DNA of 40,075 nucleotides from a virus. The stretch's first letter is position 1. Each line of letters begins with the position of its first letter. The notes beneath the pieces are model-generated. The model was not told where the DNA came from and searched no databases. It was given only the letters and a program-made list of their open reading frames with translations. Shown piece by piece: positions 20,553-31,050 of the stretch. Position numbers and translations under genes: made by a program. The stretch is from the IMG/VR virus record IMGVR_UViG_3300046170_000041, positions 1-40,075 of that record; one strand, given 5' to 3'.

Positions 20553-22895
20553 TGGCACTCATCAGTCAATCTATCCCAAATCTTATAAATGGGGTATCAC
20601 AACAACCACCATCTTTAAGGCTTAGTACTCAAGCAGAACTACAAGAGAATGGTTTGTCTAATGTTGTAACAGGATTATCTAAACGTCCTAGTTCTTCACA
20701 CATAGCTAACTTAGGTACAATCTCTAACTTAGATAAAGCTTTTATACATACTATTCGTAGAGATGAGAATGAATTTTATTCTATGGTAGTAGATACTGCA
20801 GGTACTATAAGGGTGTTTGACAAAGATGGTGTATCTAAAACCGTAACTAATAATGCTGCTTCTTACCTAAGTGGTCTAACTGACCCTAACAAAGAACTAG
20901 CAGCTGTATCAATAGCAGACTCTACTTTTATTGTTAACAAGAATACTATTGTAGCTAAAGGAACTGCTACTTCTTCAAGTCGTAATCCAGAAGCTTTAGT
21001 ATATGTTAAACAAGCTGACTACTCTTCAACATATCGTGTAGTATTAACCAAAGGTGGTAATACTAGTACTGTAGAATTTGCAACAAAGTCTTCAACACAA
21101 GACACAACTTCTGAAACACAGAATGCAGAACGTGGTGCATCAACAGATTTGATTGCTACTAACTTAAATACTTTTTCTGGAACTGCTGTTAATACAACTT
21201 ACTACGAGAATATAACTGATGGTAGTGCTGTATCAGGTTTAACAGTTACACAGTATGGTAACGTCTTACATATTCAATCTACTGAATAGCACTGACTTCC
21301 AAGTAGAAGTAGGAGACTCTCATGGTGGAGACCATCTACTTGTATTTAAAGATGAGACAGCTGACTTTAAAAAGTTACCTGTAGAAGCACCAGTTAATTA
21401 TACTATTAAAGTATCAGGTGATAATCAAAAAGCTCAAGATGATTACTATGTAAAGTTTACAGATGAAGAAGTATGGAAAGAAACATTAGAGCCTAACATT
21501 CTTACCCAGTTAGATGCTTCTACAATGCCACACAAGTTAACTAAGTTAGCTAATGGTAACTTTCAGTTTGACCCTGTTACATATGATGAAAGAACTGTAG
21601 GTGATGATAACACAAACTCTTATCCTTCTTTTGTAGGTTTTACTCTAAGTGATATATTCTTCCATCGTAATAGACTAGGTGTACTAGCTGATGAGAATGT
21701 TATCTTTGCTAGAGCAGGTGAATTTACAAGCTTTGACTTCTTTCGTAAATCAGTATTAACTATAGTAGACAGTGACCCTATTGATGTAGCAGTCTCGTCT
21801 AACAAGGTTAGCATACTTAAACATGCTGTACCTTTTAACGAAGCTTTACTATTGTTCTCAGATTTAACACAGTTTAAACTTACTGCTGACCCAGTACTAA
21901 CACCTGAGACTGTTAACATTGCTAACACCACAGAGTTTGAGGCTTCACTAAGAGCTAAACCAGCACAGGTAGGTAAGTTTGTTTACTTTGCTTCTAAGAG
22001 AGGAGCATGGTCTGGCTTATGGGAATACTTTGTAGACACTGACACAGACACTAACGATGCTACAGAGGTTACAGCACATGTACCTGAGTATCTAGATGGA
22101 GAAGTCATAAACATAGAAGCTTCTTCTAATGAAGATATGATACTCGTACAAACAGATAATGACCCACAGGCTATATATGTATATAGATACTACTGGAGAG
22201 GTAGAGAAAAGCTACAAGCCTCTTGGTCACGTTGGACATTTAGTGGTGATGTTATAGGTGTTTCTTTTAACCGTGCTGATATAACTTTACTGATAAAAAG
22301 AGGTAATGATTTATATCTAGAAAGAATTAATTTATCTGTAGATGATGCTACTAACTATACTACTAATAAGTTTAGTATACACTTAGATAGAAGAGTACAA
22401 CTAGAAACAAGTGGTTTAACAACTATACCTTATACTGATGCTGGTGTAATTTATATAGACCAGACAGGTAAGATTATAGACTTAAGTGCTGTAGCAGGTA
22501 AACTAGCTAATAGTGAAGTAGTCTATGCAGGTGTACCTTTTGAATTTAAATATCAATTCTCTGAACCAGTTGTTAAAAGTGGTGACAAAGCTATAACGAC
22601 AGGTAAACTACATATAAGAAACTATGCAGTTGTTTATAGTAACACAGGTTTCTTCCAAGCAGAAGTAACACACTCTAAACGTACTCCTTATGTAAGAAAC
22701 TTTACAGGACGTATTGTAGGTGCTGCTTCTAACATTCTAAACCAAGCTGGTATTGACTCAGGTACTTATCGTTTTGGAGTACTAGGTCATGGTGATGAAA
22801 CAAGCATCGTACTAAAAAGTTCTAGTCACTTTCCTTGTGTCTTTCAATCAGCTGAATGGGAAGGGTTCTTTGTATTACGTTCTAGGAGACTCTAA
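20552..22895 (+). CDS. Tail tubular protein B, nozzle (T7 gp12-like), one frameshift
   Basis: Two frames (20552-21289 and to 22895) join at HIQSTNSTDFQVEVGDSHGG if the extra G at 21284 is removed, giving about 781 residues (794 in T7). The start, MALISQSIPNLINGVSQQPP with the following SLRLSTQAELQENG, is the classic gp12 opening. The C-terminal SAEWEGFFVLRSRRL also fits. It builds the hexameric tail nozzle to which the fibres attach. Both halves are well conserved, so the insertion is probably an error. The stop overlaps the next ATG. Confidence 0.92.
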
Positions 22896-23350
22896 TGGAA
22901 GTTTATGTTAGACAAAGTATTCAAGAAGATATAGATTACTTGGTTAACAATCTTAGACCTGAAGATAAAGAAGAAGTAGTAGCTTCTCATGGTAGTACTA
23001 AAGAAGCTCTACAAACAGGTTTTGATATATCAGAAGAATGTTGGACATTTCTAGTAAAAAAGACAGACGAGATAGCAGGTATATATGGAGTAGCCAGACA
23101 GTCTGACATGGTTGGATGTATATGGCTACTTAGTACTCCTGCTATTACAAAGGTATGGTTACCTTTTCTAAGACAGTCTAAAAAAGTAACACAACAATTA
23201 AATAAAAAATATGCTATTTTAACTAATGCAGTTGATGCAGACTATACTTTATCTATAAAATGGTTAAAGTTTTTAGGTTTTACTTTTATTAAAAAGCATG
23301 ATAAATACGGTGAAGGTGATAAACCCTTCTTAGAATTTGTGAGGATATAA
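22895..23350 (+). CDS. T7 gp13-like internal protein, GNAT-type fold
   Basis: 151 residues (138 in T7 gp13). It opens with MEVYVRQSIQEDIDYLVNNL and ends with a KWLKFLGFTFIKKHD segment, the arrangement seen in gp13/DUF2833 proteins, which resemble acetyltransferases of the GNAT fold. T7 gp13 is needed for virion assembly but is not retained as a core part. Gene order (after gp12, before gp14) supports the call. No acetyltransferase activity is implied. It starts within the previous stop (TAATG). Confidence 0.75.
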   Translation: MEVYVRQSIQEDIDYLVNNLRPEDKEEVVASHGSTKEALQTGFDISEECWTFLVKKTDEIAGIYGVARQSDMVGCIWLLSTPAITKVWLPFLRQSKKVTQQLNKKYAILTNAVDADYTLSIKWLKFLGFTFIKKHDKYGEGDKPFLEFVRI

Positions 23351-23351
23351 A

Positions 23352-23990
23352 ATGGAACCCATGACCATGCTCAGTATTGGGCAATCAGCTTTAGGTTTTC
23401 TTGAAAAGCAAAGACAAGCTAGAGAACAGCAAGCAAGATACGAAGCTAATAGGATTGCTGCAGTAGCTGCACGTGACTTAAAGATTCAAACATTAAATAA
23501 AAGAGCTATACAAGAGTCAGAAGTAATAGCAGAAGATAAACTGGCTTTGGCTCTTAAAGCATTAGAAACAAAAGAACGACAGAAAGTAGCAGCTGGTGAA
23601 GCAGGTGTAGCTGGTAAAAGTGTTAAGCAGCAGATAGCTTTAACAGAAGCCAGAGAACTTAGAGGGGTCTCAAAGTATAATGCTAGTATTAAGAACCTCC
23701 TTACACAAGTTGAACTAGAAAAAGCTGGTCTTAATGCACAAGCTATGAACCGTATTAACTCTATGCAACAAGGTCAACCACCTAGTTTAATTGGTGCAGT
23801 AGTCACTGGTATTGGTGCAGCAGCAGCAGCTGACATTAAATATGGTGATGGTAAAATGTTTGGCATTGATTTAAAAGGTGATGTTAATGTTAGTAACTTT
23901 TTTAAAAATGGTAAAACAGAACAATCTTTACCTTCTTCAGGTAATTTTGAATTTTCAAGCTACACTAAATCTTCAGGTATATTTTCATAA
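23352..23990 (+). CDS. Internal virion protein B (T7 gp14-like)
   Basis: 212 residues (196 in T7). A long amphipathic N-terminal helix region rich in Gln, Arg and Ala (EKQRQAREQQARYEANRIAA and onward), a Lys/Glu middle, and a short hydrophobic stretch at about 150-165 (LIGAVVTGIGAAAAA) that could insert into the membrane. In T7, gp14 leaves the head first and forms the outer-membrane pore for DNA entry. Gene order and composition support the same role. The start is one base after the previous stop. Confidence 0.8.
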   Translation: MEPMTMLSIGQSALGFLEKQRQAREQQARYEANRIAAVAARDLKIQTLNKRAIQESEVIAEDKLALALKALETKERQKVAAGEAGVAGKSVKQQIALTEARELRGVSKYNASIKNLLTQVELEKAGLNAQAMNRINSMQQGQPPSLIGAVVTGIGAAAAADIKYGDGKMFGIDLKGDVNVSNFFKNGKTEQSLPSSGNFEFSSYTKSSGIFS

Positions 23991-23999
23991 GAGGAACAC

Positions 24000-26900
24000 A
24001 TGGCAAAAAAAAGAACTATAGTAAAGGGACTAAATGTAGATGCCACTAACTTAGCTGGTATTTCTACTAAAGCTATGGCAAGTCCTGTTGAGACTTATGT
24101 AGCACCAGCTCAAGAAAAATCTAGTCTTTCACCTTTATCTGAATTTGTAAATGCTATAACTCCTGCTGTTCAAGCAGCTGCAGACAAACAATTAGAAGAA
24201 AAACTAAAACGTGAAAGACGTATAGAAAACTTTAACTTTGAAAAAAAACAAAACCAAGTTAAAAACGAAGCTCTGATATTTAGTGCTCAGATAAAAAATA
24301 ATTATGACCAAAATAAAGAAGCTTACCTCAACGCACCTGATGAAACAATTATAGATGATATAGATAGACATAAATCTAATTATAAAGAAAAATTAAGAGA
24401 GTCTGGTGTAGATGAACTACACATTGAAACCTATGATGCTCATATGGAAGAACGTAAAGTTCTTTTTCTAGCTGATTTAAATGAGGCTAGGAAAGCTGAC
24501 GTTATATCTAAAGAAGATAAGCAGATGGCTGATGCTGCAATAAGCATTAGTCTACAATATAAAGACAATCCAGAAAAAGGTGCTGAGTTATTACTAGATT
24601 GGTTTGAAACTCAAGCTCAGACTTATCGTACTATAGATGGTAAAGCTAACCCTAAAAGGATAGGAAATATTCTTTTAAAACTAGCAGATGATGTCAAAGA
24701 TGAGAATCCTAATAACATTTATTTAAAAGCTTTGGAAAACCTTCCACAACCTTTTTTAGATACTAAAGAAAACTTAGCTTTAGCTAGTCAACTAAGAGCT
24801 AAAAGAGATAAGTTTGGAGTTAAACAGCAGAGAGTTACCAACATCCAACAAGGTATGCAAGTAGCAGTAGATAAAGGTATAATTCCTAATTTAATGGGTT
24901 TAAAAGCTACTAAAGAAGAAAAAACTTTTGCTTTATTTAATACCACATTAACTATAGCTGGAAAAAAAGTACCTTTTGCAAAATTAAATCCTAAACAACA
25001 AGCAGATGTTTTTAAAAGCAACAGGTGTTCTTCCTGATATTGTTACAAACACAGTTGTAAATACTGTAAACCTAGTAGAATCAGGTGCTGAATTTACTAA
25101 GGAAGACAACGAAAGAATCAGACAAGGGTTTTCTCCAGTACCAAATCTTAAAAGCTGCTGGTATTCCTACAAGTCAATATCTTACTGCTGACCAAGAAAG
25201 AAAACTAGAAGCAATGGATTTATTGCTAGTTAGGGAAGCTCAACAAGGTTTATTTAAACCAAATGAAGAACTAAGTGAAGCTGACTATACTCCTGAAGTG
25301 GATTATACAACTGCTAACTATGTAGGAGCATCTAGAGATATACAAAAATTATCAGCAATTAAAAGTTTACCTGATATAGATGTGAAGACAACAAAGAAAA
25401 TTAAAAGTGAATTAGGAGACTTAGAAGACTTACCTACCTTTACTTTATTAGCTCAACAAGCTATAAGTGATTATCGTTATTTTGTAGCGATGGGTGCTAG
25501 TCCTGATGATGCTTTAGAAAGAGCAACTAACGTAGCACTAAAGAATAGTCCCTGTAGTAGAATCAGCTGGAGATAGAGAAATTAAGTATTCTTTTACTAA
25601 TCTACATGCAAGTCTTCCTTCAGGTATAAAAGACCCTAGAGAAATTATAACAAAGATGAACAAGAGTTTATCTAATAATAAAGCTTTACAGCAGTATATA
25701 AGGGATATACAAGGAATTGAAGGTGAATACGATATAGGTTTAACTTCTAATCCTGTTAATCCTACAGAAGTATATCTTACAGTTATGCAAGAAGGTAAAC
25801 CTTCAGTAAATATTTTAAGTGTACTTGATAAAGTTAAAATACTTTCAGACCCTAAGGTGTTGTATAACATGGTTGCTAAAGATTTAGTAGCAGCTAAAGA
25901 ATCTCCTGATGAGAATAGTATAGAACCTTTAATTAGCTTTGACAGTGATGTACGAAGAGAACGTACTCCTACAAAGATAGGAGAAGGTGAAATTGCTAAG
26001 AGTATTTTAAATGCACCTAAAACAGTAAAAAATATACTTAATAGTGTAGGAGATGCTATAGTTGAAGCAAGTGAATCTGATAAAGATTTTATAACTGAAG
26101 TAGAAAATTCTCCAAAGATAGGGGATAGAGAAGTTGAATTTATTAAACAACTTCCTTCAGAAATAATAAAGTTTCTTAGGTCTGATTCTGGTAGTGCCCT
26201 CTTAGATATCTTAAACCCTATTAAACCAGCAGGTGCTTCTACTTTAGACGAAACACAAGTAGGTGAGTTTACACCTAGTAACATTCCCAGTAATCAACCA
26301 ACAGGAGAACAAGTGACTATAGAAGGTAATACTACAGAAGAGAAAACTGCTAACATGATAGCAACTCAAGAAGGTTTCTCTAGCACACCTTATGCAGATG
26401 GTAAAGATAAGTCAGTAGGCTTTGGTTTCTATTTACCTGCTCTAGAAGATGATGAGAAAGCTTTGATTAAAGATGTTAACAACGTTACAAAAGAAGAAGG
26501 TGTAGCAGTACTGAAATTAAAAGTACAGAAGATTGGTAACTATCTAGAAAAAGAAATGCAAGGTTTTAGAAACTTACCAGAGGAAGCACAGTCAGCTATC
26601 ATTAGTATGGGTTATCAATTAGGTGTAACTAACATCCCAAAGACTTGGAAAAAGTTTACAGCTGCTGTTAAAGAAGCAGGACAATACGAAGAAGGTTCTC
26701 CTGAACAAGAAAAAGCTCTAGCTAAAGCTAAGTTTGAAATGTTGTACAATGTAGCTGAAGATGGTACAATTAGCCTAAATAAGTGGGCTACTCAGACCAA
26801 GAAACGTGCCTTTGAGATGGCAGAAGCTGTAGGTGAAGAGAGTAAAGAGTTTGCTAATGAAGTTTCTTCTGGTATTATGGACTACATTTTTCCTAAAGCA

Positions 26901-27630
26901 GAAGCATCTACTCTTACAAAAGGTGATACATTTAAGATAAATGAAAAACCTTCTACAGATACTATAGTTAGTATAGCAAAAGACAAGAATCCTGCAGAAA
27001 CAGCTGTTAAACTTTTAGGTGTGTCTGAAGGTAGTGATGTAGGTAGAGAAGCTATATACGGTATGTGGGAAAATATAGTAGGAGATGTCAAGCAAAAAGG
27101 TCAAAGTCTAGAAAACTTTGTTGGTAATAATTCTTGGTGTGCTCTTTTTGTAACTCAAGTACTACGTGATTCAGGTGTTGATACTTCTAAGTTTATTAAA
27201 ACTAGAGACAAGTATGACTTTGCTCGTATTAAAACTTATCAAACAGCAGGTAAATCTGTCTATAATGGTTTAGCTTCTGAAGGAAAATCAAGAGGTAGTT
27301 TTACTGATGCTCAAGCTGGTGATGTACTAGTTAAAGAACATTCACCACAAGAAAGTAAGAGAATAGGAAGTAAAGGGTCATGCTGGTATAGTTGTTAAAG
27401 TTGAAGGTAGTAAAGTTTACTTTATAGCTGGTAATCAGAATGACCAAGTGCAACTTAGTTCTTACGATATGAACGAACTATCTAATGCTATAACTATACG
27501 TAGGTTTACAGCAGATGATAACGTACCTTCTAAAGAGTTACCTTCTTTCTTAGATATGAAAGTACAAGCAAATACTAATAAGTTTAAGAACTTTATGACA
27601 AGTGCTTATAATTGGGTTACTAATAAGTAG
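24000..27630 (+). CDS. Internal core protein with lysozyme and CHAP-like domains (gp15 position), four frameshifts
   Basis: Four single-base indels, in TTTTT (25009-25013), GGG (25126-25128), CCC (25550-25552) and GGG (27375-27377), split one protein of about 1,209 residues. The N-terminal two thirds are helical and gp15-like by place. At about 785-900 is a T4-lysozyme-like domain: EGFSSTPYADGKDKSVGFGF keeps the catalytic Glu and Asp at T4 spacing (E11, D20), has Ser for T26 one residue short, and Phe for H31. At about 1020-1160 is a CHAP/NlpC-like amidase domain: NSWCALFV (Cys about 1048), GHAGIVV (His) and AGNQNDQV (Asn), resembling the TIGR02594 family. In T7 gp15 (747 aa) has no enzyme. 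This protein probably digests peptidoglycan during DNA entry. Confidence 0.8.
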
Positions 27631-27647
27631 ATAAAAAGGAAATGTAA

Positions 27648-30600
27648 ATGTCTCAAGAAATGTTGTTAAAAGACTTAGGTCTAGAGTCAGTAGTAGCTGA
27701 AAAATCTACTATACCTATAGTTAATACTATTCAAGAAAGTGTAGTATTAAACCAACAACTAAAGATGGCAGAACAAAAAGAGACACTAGGCTTTTGGGAA
27801 AGTGTAGCTGTAGGCTTAAAAGAAGATGGTCTAGTGTCTGCTATACAAGACCACGCAGATAAACTTGAAGTGGTAAGTGATGTACCTATAACTAACTTTA
27901 CTCCTGAGTTAATTAACACATTAACAGATGGGTTACAAACTGATGCAGCTATAGATGTACTAGAGAATGCTAGTGCTTATGGTTTTAACACAGCTATGAA
28001 GCAACGAAAGATTAACTTAGCTACTCAGAAAAACTTAGCAGACTTAGAGGCAGCAGGTTGGAAGGGTACTACAGGTAGAATATTTGCTATGATGTTTGAC
28101 CCAGCTGAATGGGCAATCATAGCTGGTACTACTGCTTTAGCTTCAGCTACAACTAGCCCAATAGGAGGAGCAGCTGCTCTTAGTGCAGGTGTTGTCAAAA
28201 GAGCTTATGATGTTAAACGAGCTATTAAGATTGGTGCTGTAGTAGGTGCAAGTGAGAATGCTGCTTTTGAAGCTATCAGAAAGACGTTAGGTTTAACATA
28301 GATATGAATGATGTGTTCATAGCAGGAGGAGCAGGAGCAGTACTAGGTGGTGGTTTAAATGCAGGTATAACAGCTTTTAGAAAAGCAGGACAACGTGCAG
28401 CTATTGATACTAAGGTTAGATTAGGTCAAAAACTTACACCACAAGAATCAGTATTTTATGAAACTTTTAATGAAGGAGTACTTGGTAATAAAATAATAGA
28501 TAAAGAATTAAGTAAGCCTGAATTTGTTGAACCTAGTACGTTAAATGTAAATAGACATACAAAACCTGCTACACTTGAAGAAATGAGACAAACACCTATG
28601 CAAGCTGGTTACAGTCTTTTTGGATTACGTAATATGTTATCAGTGGGTGCAAGGATGATGAACCATAAACTAGCTCCTTTTAGATTTTTTGGTAATAAAA
28701 TGGGTATGAATGTTGCAGGATATGCTGATAGTAGTAAAGCTACTAATCCAGATTCAGTAACAGAAGTTATGGGTAGATTACAAGGTCAATATCGTTTCAA
28801 ACTTGCAGGTACACTTCCTAGAGAAAGAGCCAAGTTTATTAAAAGAACAGGGCTTACAGAAGAAGAATTTAACACAGCTTTATCACGTTACTTAAGAGGT
28901 ATTGATAAAAATGTAGCTCCTGAGGTAGTAGAAATAGGTAAGATAGCTAGAAGTGTTCTAGATGATTTAGCTGATTTAGGAGTAAAAGCAGATGTTGTAG
29001 GTCTTACAAGAAAACAAATAGAGAATAATCCTGATTATTTAATACGTTTGTTTAATGACCTTAAGGTTAAAAACTTAAGAGATAAGTTTGATGACGAAGT
29101 AATCGTTGACTTAATTGAAGAAGCTATACGTAGAGGACAGCCTAACATAGAAGATTCAGTTTTAAAAACTTTAACTAAAAAAGGTAGAACAAAAGGAAAG
29201 ACAGACGAAGAGCTTTTTGATATGGTTAATGACTACATACGAAAGTTTGCTAGAGGTTATACTAACAGTATCATAAGTTCAAAGTTTAGAAAGTCAGGTA
29301 TAACAGATACTGCTCCAATGGTTAGAGAAGATTTAGAAGCAGTGTTAAAGGCTGAAAAAGTTGTTGATATAGATGGAGTCTCAAGAAGAGTTTTTGATGA
29401 TGATGAAGTAGATGATATCATAGATATACTTACACAATCTACAAAAACTAAAGGATTTAAACGTGCTCAGTCTCGTGTAGTCTTAAATGAAGGCACTGTA
29501 ATTACAGCTACTAATAAAAACGGAGATATGGAAGAGTTAAGATTTACTGATTTACTAGAAGAAGATGGTGAGCAACTTGTAAATGCTTACATATTTCAAA
29601 TGTCAGGTGCTATAGGTTTAGCTAGAAATGGTATAAACACTAACGTAAGAGGTACTGACTTTAAGGAGTATGTAATAGGAAGTATTCAAAGAGAGGCAGA
29701 ACTTCAAAATCTTGCTAAAGATGAATATCAAGCAGGTTTAGATGCAGTAGAGTTTATGTATGATGGCATCACTGGTAGATTAGGAAACAGAAGTGAGACT
29801 CAGACAGTACATGACCTTAACATAGCTTTACGAGCTTGGTCTTTTGCTGTTAACATGGGTATGTCAGGCATGTCCTCTTTAATGGAATTGACTAACGTTA
29901 TGATGGAATATAGTTTCATGACTTTACTTAAGTCTGTTCCTCAGTATAAACAACTTTTAACTGATTTAAGTAAACCTAATGCTGACCCTAATTTAATTTC
30001 AGAAGCAGTTCAACTTTTTGGATTAGGTAATGAAATTGATTTAGCTAAGTGGACAGCTGTTACACGTTTTGATTCAGAAGATGTAGGAACTACTATAACT
30101 ACTGCAACTGGAAATAAGATAGGTAGAGCTACAGAAAAGTTTGCTTATGCTTCTCAAAAACATGTTGCTTATCTTTCAGGTTTAACAGGAGTTACACAGT
30201 TCTTACGTAGGATGTCTATGTTACATTTTACTAATGAGTTTGCTTTAGCTGCTGCAAAAGGTAAGTTACCTTTCTCTAAGATTAAAAGACAACAACTTGG
30301 TATATCTGATGAGATGGGTGCTAGAATAGTAAACACTTTAAACAATCCTAAAATTGTTACAAAGAATCCAAATGGAACTGTTAAGAACCTAAACATTGAA
30401 AAGTGGGATGAAGAAGTAAGAGAAGCTTTTGCTTCTATAGGTCATAGAGATGCTAGAACAAATGTTCAAGAATCTGATTTATCTACAAGTAACAGATTGT
30501 TAAAGTCTACTCAAATAGGTAGGTCAATGTTTCAGTTTTTAAACTTTACCTTTTCATCTATGGAACAACAAACTCAACGTTTAGCTGTTAGAACAATGAA

Positions 30601-31015
30601 TGGAGATGCTGGAGCTGTAGCTAAGTTATTAACTGCTTCACTAGGTATGGGTGCTCTTATGTACGCAGCTAGAGTACAATTAAATGCTGCTGGACGTAGT
30701 GATAGAGAGGAATATATTGAGGAACGTATGACAACTGCTAATCTTCTTCAAGGAGCAGCTTCACAGATAGGTATGCTTTCAATATTTAACTACATAACAC
30801 AAATGACTACAGGTGTGTTGAACGGTAACTCCTATGCTATAACTCCTCCTCTTGCTTCTTTGTTAGTCAACGGAGGTTCAACTATTAAGAACTTATTTGA
30901 TGATGAAGATGCTACAGAATCTGAGTGGAGAAAGGGTTTGAGACTTTTTCCTTATCAATCTTTATACGGAGCTAGGCAGATAATAAATGCTACAGCTAAT
31001 GAATTTGCTAACTAA
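27648..31015 (+). CDS. Internal virion protein D (T7 gp16-like), one frameshift
   Basis: Two frames (27648-28301 and 28304-31015) form one protein of about 1,122 residues if one base lost near 28298 is restored (TLGLT..DMNDVFIAGGAGA). T7 gp16 has 1,318 residues and an N-terminal transglycosylase; no such motif is seen here, which fits with the enzyme domains lying in the preceding protein. There are hydrophobic, Gly/Ala-rich stretches around 165-185 and 222-240 and near 775-790. The C-terminal LFPYQSLYGARQIINATANE resembles other gp16-type ends. It would form the inner-membrane part of the ejection channel. It is followed directly by promoter copy 3. Confidence 0.8.
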
Positions 31016-31016
31016 A

Positions 31017-31034
31017 CCTAAAGTTACAACATTA
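31017..31034 (+). promoter_or_regulatory. Putative phage promoter, copy 3 (phi17 position)
   Basis: CTAAAGTTACAACATTA starts three bases after the gp16-like stop and ends about 17 bases before the tail fibre ATG. It is identical over 17 bases to copy 2. T7 has phi17 directly before its tail fibre gene. The AACGAGGAA ribosome binding site follows at once. Confidence 0.65.
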
Positions 31035-31050
31035 ATAACGAGGAATACAA

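Noticed and set aside
25538-26284. 248-codon open frame on the - strand
   Set aside because: It lies fully opposite the large core protein gene, has low-complexity Ser/Leu/Ile composition and no ribosome binding site. It is a shadow of the + strand gene.
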